A DNA stretch of 64,000 nt from Hymenobacter coccineus (GCF_001816125.1 NZ_MDZA01000415.1:16105-80104), one strand, 5' to 3'; positions 8,713-17,772 are shown, counted from the stretch's first letter. Numbers and translations: made by a program. Notes: generated by a model from the sequence alone, not told the origin.

Positions 8713-9735
8713 TTACTTCTGCACCAGTACCTGGCAGATGATGACGGTGGCCGGTGTGCGCACGAGGTCGGCGATGAGCAGGGCCCCGTACTTCTGGCCG
8801 GAATTGCCTACAGCAGCGGTCTGGAAGGCAATAACCGCGCCCTTCACCAGCGCGTCGGTGCGCAACGGGTCGCCACCTACCACGGTGCCAGCGGTAAACG
8901 TGGAGGCCAGTAAAGCATTTGTATTAAGAAGAATAAAATCGGTGGCCGTGAGGGTAGTCGCGCGCAGGGCCGTGGCGTGCGTGTTGGGGCCCCACGCCGC
9001 GGTGGCGAGGGTGCCCGACATGGTGGACACCAGCCGCAGCGTGGTGCCCTGGCTGGTGCATACTAGGTCCACCAGGGCCCGGTTGGCGGCCCTGGTAGGG
9101 TTGGTGGCGGATACGGCGAAGTGCGGCAGGGCCAGCCCCTGGCGCAGGTTCACGTAGGCCAGGGCCTGGTTTTGGGCGGCCGTGAGCGGCGTGCCCGGCT
9201 GCCCCACGGGCACGGCGCCAAAGTAGGCGCGGTAGCTATGCACCACGGCCGTGAGGGAATCGGTGCGGCGCAGCGACAGGCGGTAGGCACGGCTGGCAGT
9301 CGAGCCCTCGGCGTCGGTCACGGTATACTCCCACGTATCAACGCCCGAGGCGGTGCGGCCCGAGAACAGGTTGGTGAAGGCAATGTCCTTAGTGCCCGGG
9401 GCCAGCAGCGAGTCGAGGTACACCAGCTCGGGGTCGGGGGGCGTGTCGGACGCCTGGTACGAATTGATGGGCACCGGGTACAGCACGGGCGTGCGGGTGG
9501 GCTTCGAGTTGAGGGTAATGCGCAGGCGCATCAGGTCGGGGTCGTTTTTAAGGTCGGCGGCCTGGGCGTAAATCTTGCTGGCCAGCGAGTCGGCCGTGAC
9601 GGTGGCCGTGGTGACGATGCGCGAGACGCTGACGAAACGGGTGGCCCCCACGAAGTCGAGGCGCGGGGAGAAAGCAATTTTGGTGCAGGCCGCGGCCAGC
9701 ACCAGCAAGGGCAAAACGCGGAGAAGGAAGCGCAT
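8713..9735 (-). CDS. Lipoprotein of unknown function
   Basis: This is a predicted 340-residue lipoprotein. The signal peptide MRFLLRVLPLLVLAAAC puts the lipidated Cys at residue 17. The mature part is Thr/Ala/Leu-rich. A probable Ig-like or DUF-type beta-sandwich in the first half (WEYTVTDAEGSTASRAYRLSLRR) is followed by a second globular half. I do not recognise the family. The reading frame stays open upstream to 10512, but that part is antisense to the neighbouring gene. The lipoprotein signal fixes the start at 9735. Confidence 0.75.
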   Translation of the reverse strand: MRFLLRVLPLLVLAAACTKIAFSPRLDFVGATRFVSVSRIVTTATVTADSLASKIYAQAADLKNDPDLMRLRITLNSKPTRTPVLYPVPINSYQASDTPPDPELVYLDSLLAPGTKDIAFTNLFSGRTASGVDTWEYTVTDAEGSTASRAYRLSLRRTDSLTAVVHSYRAYFGAVPVGQPGTPLTAAQNQALAYVNLRQGLALPHFAVSATNPTRAANRALVDLVCTSQGTTLRLVSTMSGTLATAAWGPNTHATALRATTLTATDFILLNTNALLASTFTAGTVVGGDPLRTDALVKGAVIAFQTAAVGNSGQKYGALLIADLVRTPATVIICQVLVQK

Positions 9736-9819
9736 ACGGCAAAGGTAGGGGCCCGGGTAGGGCCCCCGGCCAAACAAGCCTGCCAACGGCGGGTTGCTGG
9801 GGTATATTGCCCGCTCGCT

Positions 9820-10533
9820 ATGGCTACTTTCGTTTCGCTTGCTTTTGGCCACCGCGCCTTGCGCGGGGCCCTGGGGCTGGGGCTGCTGGCCGCCGCCGCC
9901 TGCCGCCCCGACCAGATTGAACACCTCAAGGACCACAAGCGCATCGGCATCGAGGCCGAGAACTGGGTGGTGAAGCGCATCATGCCCGCCGACCTGCTGC
10001 ACGCCACCCGCTGGGCCGGCGACTCGCTCACGGCCACCGCCGACACGCTGTTGCGCCGCACCCTGGCCCGCGCGCTGGCCACCGGCGGCGTGGCCGGGGC
10101 CCTGCCCCTGTGCCGCCCCGAAACCTACCCCGCCGTCGATTCGCTGGCCCGGGTGCTGCACGCCACCGCTCGCCGCGTAAGCACCCGTCCCCGCGACCCC
10201 GCCCACCGCGCCATCTTGCTGGCCGCCGAAATGCAGACCGATACCACCCGCACCCTGCACCGCGAGTCGCCGGAAGTGTTCTTTTACCAGCGCCCCATCG
10301 TGCTGAATAACACCTTGTGCCTGCGCTGCCACGGCACTGTGGGCCAAGATATTGCCCCGGCCGACTATGCCCTTATCCAGAAGCAGTACCCCCAGGACCA
10401 GGCCACCGACTACCGCCTGGGCCAGCAGATGGGGGCCTGGCAGCTCAGCCTGGAGAGAGGCGGCGTGGCCGAATTCTGGACCATGAAGACCCGCAAGAAG
10501 TGGAAGGAGCACAAAATGCCCAAGCTGTTTTAG
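9820..10533 (+). CDS. DUF3365 (Tll0287-like) haem-binding lipoprotein
   Basis: This 237-residue predicted lipoprotein has a signal ending LLAAAAC (Cys28). The C-terminal half carries CLRCHG (Cys167, Cys170, His171), a CxxCH motif for covalent c-type haem. The motif context (FYQRPIVLNNTLCLRCHG and RLGQQMGAWQLSL) fits the Tll0287-like DUF3365 domain, which occurs as a periplasmic redox or gas sensor and alone. No kinase or cyclase domain is attached here. The promoter region is shared with the divergent lipoprotein gene; only 84 bp separate the two starts. Confidence 0.77.
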   Translation: MATFVSLAFGHRALRGALGLGLLAAAACRPDQIEHLKDHKRIGIEAENWVVKRIMPADLLHATRWAGDSLTATADTLLRRTLARALATGGVAGALPLCRPETYPAVDSLARVLHATARRVSTRPRDPAHRAILLAAEMQTDTTRTLHRESPEVFFYQRPIVLNNTLCLRCHGTVGQDIAPADYALIQKQYPQDQATDYRLGQQMGAWQLSLERGGVAEFWTMKTRKKWKEHKMPKLF

Positions 10534-10595
10534 GTCCCGCTGCGCCTCGGCTAGTATTAACGCTCAGCCGTGTTTACCCAGCGGAGTATAGTTGG

Positions 10596-11117
10596 TTGCG
10601 GTGGGCTGGCTTGGGTATTTTGCTCGTGTATTACCCGTTGGTAGCGTTCGGCTTGGGGGCCCAATCAGCTGGGGTAAGCGCGTTTTTTTTGTGGTTGGCG
10701 GCCGTGGCCATGATGAAAAAGGCTTGGCCCACTACGGTTGCTGCTGGGCAGTTGCTTTGTTTTGATGACGAAATAATCTTAGCAATCGACAGCCAGCCAA
10801 CTAGTTACCCCTTAGATCCCACAACTGCCGTTTTTCTGACTTACCAGGGCTTCAAAGGGGAACCGCTTGCGCCACGCACCCGGGCGAGCGGAACGGATAA
10901 TTTCATTCAAATTAATGACGGCCCAACCTATCAGTTTGCCGTGCTCACGGAGCAGGCCCAGCAGACTCTGCGGACCGAGCTGCACCACTGGTACTTGCGG
11001 AGAGTGAAGGTGAAAGAGCACCGCCGTGACGGCCCTACCTTTCTGCTGTACCGCGACTTAAGCTACGAACAGATTCAGGAGTATAAGCGCGAATTCGGCG
11101 TCAGCCTTTACGGCTGA
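10596..11117 (+). CDS. Small membrane protein, start uncertain
   Basis: The frame is open through 10317-11117, but the 5' part overlaps the DUF3365 gene in another frame. The real product probably begins near a TTG at 10596 or a similar non-ATG codon, because two membrane helices follow (residues about 5-20 and 25-45). An ATG at 10710 would remove both. After the helices comes a soluble domain of about 120 residues that may be a PH-like fold (as in STM3941/YcxB-type proteins), which is tentative. GC content is clearly lower than in its neighbours. Confidence 0.55.
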   Translation: MRWAGLGILLVYYPLVAFGLGAQSAGVSAFFLWLAAVAMMKKAWPTTVAAGQLLCFDDEIILAIDSQPTSYPLDPTTAVFLTYQGFKGEPLAPRTRASGTDNFIQINDGPTYQFAVLTEQAQQTLRTELHHWYLRRVKVKEHRRDGPTFLLYRDLSYEQIQEYKREFGVSLYG

Positions 11118-11347
11118 GGGTATGCTGTTCGCCAAGCTCCAGCGCCGTCATTTGTCCAGCGTTAGCACCAGCAGGTTTTTGCAGCGGGCTAAGGCCTGCG
11201 TCCAGCCTTCAGCCGCTGCATCAGCCCCAGCACGCGGATTCACACCGTAACCACGCTGCCTCCAAGTGCTGGAAGCTGCCTGCAACGTAGGGGCCCCGCG
11301 CCAACCTGGGGTCCCGGCCTAGCCTGGGGCCCTTAGGTTGGCCCGGG

Positions 11348-11384
11348 GCCCAAGGTTGACACGCCGCTTGCGCCAACCTTGGGC
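11348..11384. promoter_or_regulatory. Inverted repeat upstream of FAD oxidoreductase
   Basis: GCCCAAGGTTG and CAACCTTGGGC form a perfect 11-bp inverted repeat with a 15-nt spacer, 24 bp before the ATG at 11408. Partial copies (CCAACCTGGG, TTAGGTTGG) lie just upstream at 11301-11342. It could be an operator or a leader hairpin. There is no T run, so it is not a typical terminator. The rest of the 290-bp gap shows no gene. Confidence 0.5.
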
Positions 11385-11407
11385 ACCGATTTGGAGTTAC
11401 CGGGGCC

Positions 11408-12669
11408 ATGACTGCTGACTCTTCTGCTCCCATTGTTATCGTCGGGGCCGGCATGGCCGGCCTGGCCTGTGCCACCTGGCTGCACCGCGCTGGCCGCGCC
11501 GTGCGCGTGCTCGATGCGGCCGATGCCGTGGGGGGCCGCGTGCGCACCGACGCCACGCCCGACGGCTTCCGCCTCGACCGGGGCTTCCAGGTGCTGCTGA
11601 CGGATTACCCCGAGGCCCGGCGCATGTTCGACTACGGGGCCCTAAGCCTGCGGGCGTTCCGCTCGGGAGCTGTCATCCGGCTGCCCAACGGCACCGAAAC
11701 CACTTTGCAGAACCCGTTGCAGCGGCCGCTGGCGGCGCTTTCGGCGCTGGCCTCGCCCATCGGCGGCCTGGCCGATAAGCTGCGCATCCTCCGCCTGGTG
11801 CTCCACGTGCAGCAGCACACGCCCGCCGAGCTGCTGGCCCGCCCGGGCACCGACACGCTGGGCTTCCTGCGGCGCTACGGCTGGAGCGAATCTATGATTG
11901 ACAACTTCTTCCGGCCCTTCTTCGGCGGCGTGTTCCTCGACCGGGGCCTGGGCACGGCCAGCAACTTCTTTGAGTTTGTGTTCCAGCAGTTTGTGCGCGG
12001 GGAGGCCGCGGTGCCGGCCCTGGGCATGCAGCAGCTACCCGAGCAGTTGGCTGCCCGCCTGCCCGCCGGTACCATTCAGCTAAACACCGCCGTGGCAGCC
12101 TTGGAGGGCCCCTACGTGCGCCTAGCCTCGGGCGAAACGCTGGCCACCGCCGCCGTGGCGCTGGCAGTGGATGGCCCCGCCCTGGCGCGCCTGCTGCCCG
12201 GCGCTGGGGCCCCCAGCGCCGGCAGCCGCCTCACCACCAATACCTATTTTGTGGCCGAGGGCCCCTCGCCCGGCCGCGGCGACGGCCTGCTGCGCCTCAA
12301 CGCGGCACGGGGGCCCTGGCCCACAACGTGAGCTTCCCCGCCGACGTGGCGCCGGCCTACGCCCCGGCCGGCCAGGCCCTGGTGTCGGTGAGCACCCACG
12401 GCGACACCGGCCTCTCGGAGGCGGCGCTGGCTGGGCGCCTGCACGAGGAGCTAATTGCCTGGTTTGGGCCCAGCGCCCGGCAGTGGCGTCACCTGCGCTC
12501 CTACCGCATCGCACACGCCCTGCCGGCCTACCCCGCCGGCCAGCCGGTGCAGCAGCCCCTGCGGCTGGCCGAGGGCCTCTACCGCTGCGGCGACTGGGCC
12601 GCCTACCCGTCGCTGAACGCGGCGCTGGCCACCGGCCGCCAAGTAGCAGAAGCAATTATTGCCGGATAG
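11408..12669 (+). pseudogene. FAD-dependent amine oxidase-like protein, frameshifted
   Basis: Together the two pieces encode a flavin oxidoreductase of about 420 residues. The N-terminus PIVIVGAGMAGLACATWL is a Rossmann dinucleotide-binding motif followed by GGRVRTD. The first frame stops at 12331. The second frame (to 12669) continues the family with VSFPADVAPAYAP and ends YRCGDWAAYPSLNAALATGRQVAEAI, the usual C-terminal FAD contact. The break lies in CACGGGGGCCC near 12308-12315, and one extra G would restore a single frame. It is either a recent frameshift or a homopolymer sequencing error. The substrate is unknown; relatives act on amines, carotenoids or protoporphyrinogen. Confidence 0.75.
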
Positions 12670-12671
12670 AG

Positions 12672-12701
12672 TGTAGCGCGGACTACAAAATCCGCGCTAC
12701 A
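12672..12701. repeat. Short palindrome between convergent genes
   Basis: TGTAGCGCGGA and TCCGCGCTACA form a perfect 11-bp inverted repeat around an 8-nt loop. It sits in the 39-bp gap between the oxidoreductase and amylase stop codons. There is no T run. It belongs to the same positional class as the other intergenic palindromes here but has its own sequence. Confidence 0.75.
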
Positions 12702-12708
12702 GGCCGCG

Positions 12709-14547
12709 CTATTTGCGCTTTATCTCGTAGATGTGGGCCGAAAGGGGCTCCAACACTTCGTTTAGGGCTTGCAAAGGCTCGCCTTCGTTCAGCAAATCGG
12801 TGTAGGCATACACGGCCTGGGCAGTGCTGGAGATGCCCATGGCCTGGAATGCGGCAGCCGGAATGGTGAGGGCCGGCCGATAGGCCTTGTCGGGGCTGAA
12901 GTTGACCACCACCAGTAGCTGCTGCTGGCCGGTGTAGCGCAGGTAGGCGTAGAGGTGGCGCTGGTTGTACTGCTTGCCCAGGTTGTTGGCGTCCTGCAAT
13001 TCGTAAAATTTGCCCCGGCGGATGGCGTCGCTGGTGCTGGATAATGTCAGTAGCCGCTTATAAAAGTCGCGCAGCTTCTGCTGCTCCGCGCTCAGCTTGC
13101 CGCCGTCGCACTTGCCTTGGTTCAGCCATTTCTGGTGCTCGGGCACGCCCCAGTAGTCGAAAATGGTGGTGCGGCCGTCTTCGCTGCTGAAGCCCTCGCT
13201 GCCCCGGCCGGGTTCGCCCACTTCCTGCCCGAAGTAGAGCATTACGGGCCCCGAAGCCAGGGTGGCCGTCACGGTCATGGCCGGCACGGCGCGCAGCGGG
13301 TCAGTAGCAAAGTCCTTGCTGGCAATGCGTTGCTCATCGTGGTTTTCCAAAAAGCGCAGCATGTGCGACGAGAAGCCGCGGCTTTCCTGCTGCCACACGT
13401 GCGTGAGATCGTCGGTGCTGCCCTCGTTGCGCATCAGCCGGCGCAGGCCATCGTAGAGGCCAACTTTATCGTACAGGTAGTCAAAGTGGCCCTTCTCGAG
13501 GTAGGTTTTGTACTCCTTATTGTTGTAGGCTTCGCCGATGAAGACAAGGCCGGGCTTCACCTTTTTCAGCTCTGGAATAACGTAGGCCCAGAACTCAACA
13601 GGCACCATCTCCACCATGTCGCAGCGGAAGCCGTCCACGTCTTTCTGGGCCCAGAACACGAGGATGTCGCGCATTTTCTTCCACGTGTCGGGCACGGGGC
13701 TGAAGTGCAGGGCGCGGCCGTGCTGGTAGTCCACGCCGTAGTTCAGCTTCACGGTTTCAAACCAGTCGTTCACACTGGGCGCAGCCGAAAACACGTCGTT
13801 GCCGGTGGCCTTGGCGGGGTTTTCGGCGTACTTGCCGTCTTCGCGCGGGCCTTTCAGGGGCCCCAGGGGGTTGTAGCCGGCGGGCACCACAAAGGGCTGG
13901 CCGGGCAGGTAGTAGAAGTTGTTCTGGGGCCCAAAGGCCTGGGTTTTGTCGTCGGTGGCGCCCAGGTCTACCACGCCCGCGGGCTTGGCGTCCGACTTAT
14001 AGGAGCGGGCCACGTGGTTGGGCACGAAGTCCATCAGCACCTTCAGGCCGTGGGCGTGGGTGCGCCGGATGAGGGCCTCGTACTCGGCCATGCGGTTTTT
14101 GGGAGCCACGGCCAGGTCGGGGGCCACGTCGTAGTAATCCTTGATGGCGTAGGGCGAGCCGGCGCGGCCCTTCACCACGTCGGCGTCGTCGGCCGGAATG
14201 CCCTGGGCAGAAAAATCCGTCATGGTGGCGTGCTCAATCACGCCGGTGTACCACACGTGGCTCACCCCCAGGGTCTTAATCTCCTCCAAAGCTTTGTCGG
14301 TGATGTCGTTGAACTTGCCACAGCCGTTTTCGGCTAGGGTGCCGTAGGGTTTATTCAGGGCTACTTTATTGCCAAAGAGCCGCGTCATCATCTGGTAAAT
14401 GACGAGCTTGTTGTCCTGGGGCACCTCGTCGGTGGTATTCGGGTCGGCGGCCGGGGCGGGCGCGGGTAGGTGAGTAGGCACGGAAATGATGGGCAGGGAA
14501 GGCGCGGCCAGGGTCAGCAAGCCAGCGGCCAGCAGCAGGTTTTTCAT
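12709..14547 (-). CDS. Alpha-amylase family glycosyl hydrolase (GH13)
   Basis: This 612-residue exported enzyme has a signal peptide at residues 1-20. The GH13 regions are visible: VLMDFVPNHVARS (region I), DGFRCDMVEMVP (region II with the nucleophile Asp), LVFIGEAYNN (region III with the acid/base Glu) and RFLENHDEQR (region IV with the transition-state Asp). A C-terminal beta domain (LLVVVNFSPDKAY) follows. It should hydrolyse alpha-glucans outside the cytoplasm. No SusC/SusD-like transporter lies beside it, so it is not in a classical polysaccharide-utilisation locus. I chose the ATG at 14547, next to the signal peptide, over the upstream start at 14610. Confidence 0.92.
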   Translation of the reverse strand: MKNLLLAAGLLTLAAPSLPIISVPTHLPAPAPAADPNTTDEVPQDNKLVIYQMMTRLFGNKVALNKPYGTLAENGCGKFNDITDKALEEIKTLGVSHVWYTGVIEHATMTDFSAQGIPADDADVVKGRAGSPYAIKDYYDVAPDLAVAPKNRMAEYEALIRRTHAHGLKVLMDFVPNHVARSYKSDAKPAGVVDLGATDDKTQAFGPQNNFYYLPGQPFVVPAGYNPLGPLKGPREDGKYAENPAKATGNDVFSAAPSVNDWFETVKLNYGVDYQHGRALHFSPVPDTWKKMRDILVFWAQKDVDGFRCDMVEMVPVEFWAYVIPELKKVKPGLVFIGEAYNNKEYKTYLEKGHFDYLYDKVGLYDGLRRLMRNEGSTDDLTHVWQQESRGFSSHMLRFLENHDEQRIASKDFATDPLRAVPAMTVTATLASGPVMLYFGQEVGEPGRGSEGFSSEDGRTTIFDYWGVPEHQKWLNQGKCDGGKLSAEQQKLRDFYKRLLTLSSTSDAIRRGKFYELQDANNLGKQYNQRHLYAYLRYTGQQQLLVVVNFSPDKAYRPALTIPAAAFQAMGISSTAQAVYAYTDLLNEGEPLQALNEVLEPLSAHIYEIKRK

Positions 14548-14628
14548 AGCCGGCAAGTTAAGCAAACGGCGCGCGTACCAAATTGTCCGCGTCCGTCCGG
14601 GGCCCCACACGCCTGGCCGGGGCCCTAC

Positions 14629-14664
14629 AAAAAAGGCGCGGGCCCCACCGGGGCCCGCGCCTTG
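14629..14664 (-). terminator. Terminator of the small membrane protein gene
   Basis: AAGGCGCGGGCCCC and GGGGCCCGCGCCTT form a perfect 14-bp stem with a 3-nt loop. On the minus strand it is followed by TTTTT. It terminates the 79-residue membrane protein gene ahead of the amylase gene. Confidence 0.85.
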
Positions 14665-14682
14665 TTGGCAGCGGGGCGCTGC

Positions 14683-14922
14683 TTAGTCGTCGTTGCGGCT
14701 GATGAGCACCACGGCCACGGCGGCCACGGCAGCAATGCCCAGAATCAGCTGCGTGGAGGTGAACTTCTTGGCGGCTTTGCGCAGCAGGATGCCGCCGTTT
14801 TGCAGCAGGTCGTCCATGTGCTCGGTTTTGCCTTGAAACACGTGGTAGGCACTCTCAAAGGTGCGCACGAGGTCTTCGGGGAGAATCTTTTCGAGTTGGA
14901 TGTCGAGGTCGTCGGAAGCCAT
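14683..14922 (-). CDS. Small single-pass membrane protein
   Basis: This 79-residue protein has an acidic, soluble N-terminal helix region (residues 1-55). One C-terminal membrane helix (LILGIAAVAAVAVVLIS) is followed by a short charged tail, RNDD. I do not recognise the family. The gene has its own terminator and a compact upstream region. Its composition and codon use match the neighbours, so I think it is a real gene. Confidence 0.65.
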   Translation of the reverse strand: MASDDLDIQLEKILPEDLVRTFESAYHVFQGKTEHMDDLLQNGGILLRKAAKKFTSTQLILGIAAVAAVAVVLISRNDD

Positions 14923-15262
14923 AGGGTTAGGGCAAAACGGGTAGAAGAATCGATTCGAGCGGCCAGCGGGGCCCGCGGCTTCCTTTTACGGGCCCGCCGA
15001 ACCGGGGTTGTGGCCCCGCTTTATTCTGCCGCCGCAATGCGCGAGCCAGCCTTGCTGCCCGTGCACACCTGGCAGCAGCAGGGCCCCGCCGCGAGGCCGG
15101 CCAGGGCGAGCGGCGAATAAAAAAGCCTTGTCGGGCAGCGTGAGTGGCCGCTGCCTTGCACCCGCTGCCACGGGCGCTGACGGGGCCCCTGCTAAGGTCA
15201 ACGCGGCGGTTTTTGGGCCGCATGCAATACCTTCGGTGCCGGTTCCTTTCTCAGCCACCGCC

Positions 15263-15946
15263 ATGAAAAAACACTTTCACTCCCTCGGCGACTGGCGCCG
15301 CAACGTGCTGCTGGTGGCCGCCGCCGGCAGCCTTGGCCTCAGCTTGCCCGCCTGCTCGGGCGATGACGGCCGCCGCGCCGACAACAACGGCGCCGACGGC
15401 AGTTGGAGCGGTCAAACTTATAGCCAGGGCGTCGTCACGGAAATGACCGAGGTGCAGCCCGGCGAGTGGAAAATCACCGCCGAGCGCCCCGCTGGCAAGG
15501 AGGAGGTAGCCGCCGTGCTGCACCACTTCGACGGCAAGGTGGACACGCTTCAGGGCCAAGCCCTGCAACGCCAGATGCAGGACTACAGCCGCCAGAACCC
15601 CGAGAACCGCGCCCAAAGCTCGGGCCTGATGAACGTGTTGATGTGGAGCGGCATCGGCTACATGGCCGGCCGCTACACCACGCCCAACCCCGGCTACTAC
15701 GCCAACCCCGGCCTGCTCCAGCAAAACCAGGGCTGGCGTGCCAACGTGGCCCGTGAGCGGCAGGACCAGGGCCGCGGCTTTTTCGGCCGCGGCTTCGGCG
15801 GGGGCCGCACCTCGGCCAACGCCGGCATTCGCGAAAGCGGCTCGACGGTGCGTGCCTCGCCGCGGCCCAGCTTCCGTAGCAGCGCCCCAGCCGGCCGCAG
15901 CAGCAGCTTCGGCAGCCGTGGCGGCTTCCGCGGGTTTGGGGGGTGA
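15263..15946 (+). CDS. UPF0323-like lipoprotein
   Basis: This 227-residue predicted lipoprotein has the lipidated Cys at about residue 31 (LSLPAC). The mature part has the pattern SQGVVTEMTEVQPGEWKI, then a short helical segment, a Gly-rich hydrophobic patch (SGIGYMAGRY) and an Arg/Gly/Ser-rich tail. That order resembles the UPF0323 lipoprotein family and, more loosely, E. coli YgiB. The next gene is a YgiC-like enzyme, the partner seen in the ygiB-ygiC pair, which supports the assignment. The frame is open upstream to 15008, but the signal sequence fixes the start at 15263. Confidence 0.75.
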   Translation: MKKHFHSLGDWRRNVLLVAAAGSLGLSLPACSGDDGRRADNNGADGSWSGQTYSQGVVTEMTEVQPGEWKITAERPAGKEEVAAVLHHFDGKVDTLQGQALQRQMQDYSRQNPENRAQSSGLMNVLMWSGIGYMAGRYTTPNPGYYANPGLLQQNQGWRANVARERQDQGRGFFGRGFGGGRTSANAGIRESGSTVRASPRPSFRSSAPAGRSSSFGSRGGFRGFGG

Positions 15947-15980
15947 TGCCGCTGGGGCCCCTGGTTTAGACGCAGTTAAT

Positions 15981-16025
15981 TAATAGAACGTTATGCAAAG
16001 CGCAGCGAAGCATTACGTTCTATTA
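15981..16025. repeat. REP-like palindrome
   Basis: TAATAGAACGTTATGC and GCATTACGTTCTATTA form a 16-bp inverted repeat with one mismatch. The 13-nt centre is AAAGCGCAGCGAA. The centre and flanks match the palindrome at 22352-22389 (GTCATGC, GAGCGCAGCCGAA, GCATGAC). It lies between the lipoprotein gene and its partner enzyme gene, and ends 24 bp before the latter's ATG. Confidence 0.85.
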
Positions 16026-16049
16026 TGATGATAATACGCTCAACCAAAA

Positions 16050-17225
16050 ATGATTAATCTCCTTTCCCTCACCGGCGATGTATCGCCCGCCGTGCGCGCC
16101 CTGGGCTGGGATTGGGCCCTGGAAGATGCCTGCCAGCACTACGTAGCCCGCGAAGCCGTGCAGCTTGCCGAGGCCGACGCCGACACGCTGCTCCAGGCCG
16201 CCGACACGCTGTACGACATGCTGGTGGCCGCGATTCCCGACCCTATTCCCGACGCTTTTTTGCAGCAGCTGGCCATCGCGCCCAACCTATGGGAGGCCGT
16301 GCGCCATTCCTGGAACGACGAGCGCCACTGGCACCTCTACGGCCGCTTCGACCTGGCCCTGACCGCTGAGGGCCCCAAGCTGCTAGAGTTTAACGCCGAC
16401 ACGGCCACCGGCCTGCCCGAAGCCGCGGTAGTGCAGTGGGCCAGCCTGGTGGCCGCCGGCCAGTCGGGCGACGACCGCCAAGCCAACGGCCTGTTCGAGG
16501 GCCTCGAAGACCAGTTCCGCCACTGGCGCGCCCTCAACAACGACCGCCAGGCCACCCTGCTGCTCGTGCACCTGCCCGGCAGCGCCGAGGACGAGGCCAA
16601 CTGCGGCGTGCTGGCCGAAGCCGCCCGCACCGCGGGCTTCGCCGATACCTATGTGTGCTCAGTTGACGATATGAAGGTATCAGTGGATGGCGCTGACCGC
16701 GGCGTGTGGGCCGAAACCGTGCCCGGGCAGTGGCAGCGGTTCGACTTCCTATTTAAGCTCGTGCCCTGGGAAATTCTGGCCGATGAAGAGCCGGCCCTCA
16801 CCACCGACCTTACCCACCTGTTGCTCACCCGCGACGTCGTTATTGCCAACCCCGCCTACGCGCTGCTGTTCCAGAGCAAGGCCTTGCTGGCGCGCCTCTG
16901 GGAAGTATTTCCCCACCACCCGCTGCTGCTCGAAGCCAGCCTGGGGCCCCTATCCGGCCACCACGTGCGCAAGCCACTGCTGGGCCGCGAAGGCCAAAAC
17001 GTAACCGAAGTGGGCCCCGCCGGCCGCCCCGCCGCCGAAGTGCCCGGCGAATTTGGCAACCAGCCCATGCTCTACCAACGCTGGGCCGAGCTGCCCAACG
17101 ATGCCCAGGGCCGCCGCTACCAGGCCGGCGTATTCTGGGCCGGCGAGGCCTGCGCCATCGGATTCCGGCGCGACGCAGGCCTGATTACCAACCTATCGGA
17201 GTTCGTGCCGCACTTGCTTGTCTGA
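16050..17225 (+). CDS. Glutathionylspermidine synthase family protein
   Basis: This 391-residue ATP-grasp ligase-like protein belongs to the glutathionylspermidine synthase C-terminal family (YgiC/YjfC type). Family features include WNDERHWHLYGRFDLAL, KLLEFNADTATGLPEAAVVQW, FLFKLVPWEILA, and the late QPMLYQRWAELP with GVFWAGEACAIGFRRD. It lacks the amidase half of bifunctional E. coli GspS. Its substrate is unknown, and such proteins may ligate a peptide to an amine. It pairs with the upstream UPF0323-like lipoprotein. Its TGA stop lies inside the left arm of the inverted-repeat element at 17220. Confidence 0.88.
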   Translation: MINLLSLTGDVSPAVRALGWDWALEDACQHYVAREAVQLAEADADTLLQAADTLYDMLVAAIPDPIPDAFLQQLAIAPNLWEAVRHSWNDERHWHLYGRFDLALTAEGPKLLEFNADTATGLPEAAVVQWASLVAAGQSGDDRQANGLFEGLEDQFRHWRALNNDRQATLLLVHLPGSAEDEANCGVLAEAARTAGFADTYVCSVDDMKVSVDGADRGVWAETVPGQWQRFDFLFKLVPWEILADEEPALTTDLTHLLLTRDVVIANPAYALLFQSKALLARLWEVFPHHPLLLEASLGPLSGHHVRKPLLGREGQNVTEVGPAGRPAAEVPGEFGNQPMLYQRWAELPNDAQGRRYQAGVFWAGEACAIGFRRDAGLITNLSEFVPHLLV

Positions 17226-17318
17226 ACCGCAGATTAAGTGGATTTAACGGATAAGAACGGATTCCTTGGGGCCCTACTTTGATGCCTTCTTTATGATTTT
17301 CTAGTTGCTATTTGCGTC

Positions 17319-17326
17319 TATATTTG
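17319..17326 (+). promoter_or_regulatory. -7 box for the GxxExxY gene
   Basis: TATATTTG matches the Bacteroidota TAnnTTTG consensus and lies 45 bp upstream of the ATG. No well-placed TTG -33 element is obvious. The promoter lies inside the element, so the gene could be expressed wherever the element sits. Confidence 0.5.
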
Positions 17327-17370
17327 ATTTTTTGTTTGGTCCATTTACTATTTTATTCTACTTGTTATCG

Positions 17371-17772
17371 ATGGAAAAGGCTACTGTTAAATTAGAGGAT
17401 TATAAGGAGTTGACGGGTAAGGTGATTGGCTGCGCCATGCGGGTGCATCGCGTGTTAGGTACGGGTTTTCAAGAGGTTGTTTATCAGCGGGCGCTGTCTG
17501 TGGAGTTGGCTCAGGGCGGTATCAATGCCCAGCGCGAGTTGGAAATGCCGATCTACTACCGGCAACAAGAAGTCGGCTCGCGCCGCGTTGATTTCCTGAT
17601 TGAAGAAACCGTTTTGCTGGAGCTGAAAGCGCTACACGAACTCACGCCCACCCACCACGCCCAAATTATCAACTACCTCGAAGCCTACCGCCTGCCCATC
17701 GGCCTGCTCATCAACTTTGGGGCCCCCTCCCTCCAATACAAGCGCTTCGTAAAAACCCACCCCGTCTACTGA
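17371..17772 (+). CDS. GxxExxY protein with PD-(D/E)XK-like motif
   Basis: This 133-residue protein has the signature G32-FQ-E35-VV-Y38 of the GxxExxY family. Asp74 (RVDFLIE) and Glu84-Leu-Lys86 (LLELKAL) fit a PD-(D/E)XK nuclease core. C-terminal INYLEAYRLPIGLLINFGAPSLQYKRF is also typical. The family's biochemical role is not established; a nuclease fold is inferred from the motif. The gene is the sole cargo of the inverted-repeat element around it. I chose ATG 17371 over a TTG at 17305 because it follows the promoter with a sensible leader. The AT-richer composition suggests transfer. Confidence 0.85.
   Translation: MEKATVKLEDYKELTGKVIGCAMRVHRVLGTGFQEVVYQRALSVELAQGGINAQRELEMPIYYRQQEVGSRRVDFLIEETVLLELKALHELTPTHHAQIINYLEAYRLPIGLLINFGAPSLQYKRFVKTHPVY

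Noticed and set aside
9736..10512. Upstream extension of the minus-strand lipoprotein frame (to 10512)
   Set aside because: It overlaps the DUF3365 gene and would bury a perfect lipoprotein signal in mid-protein.
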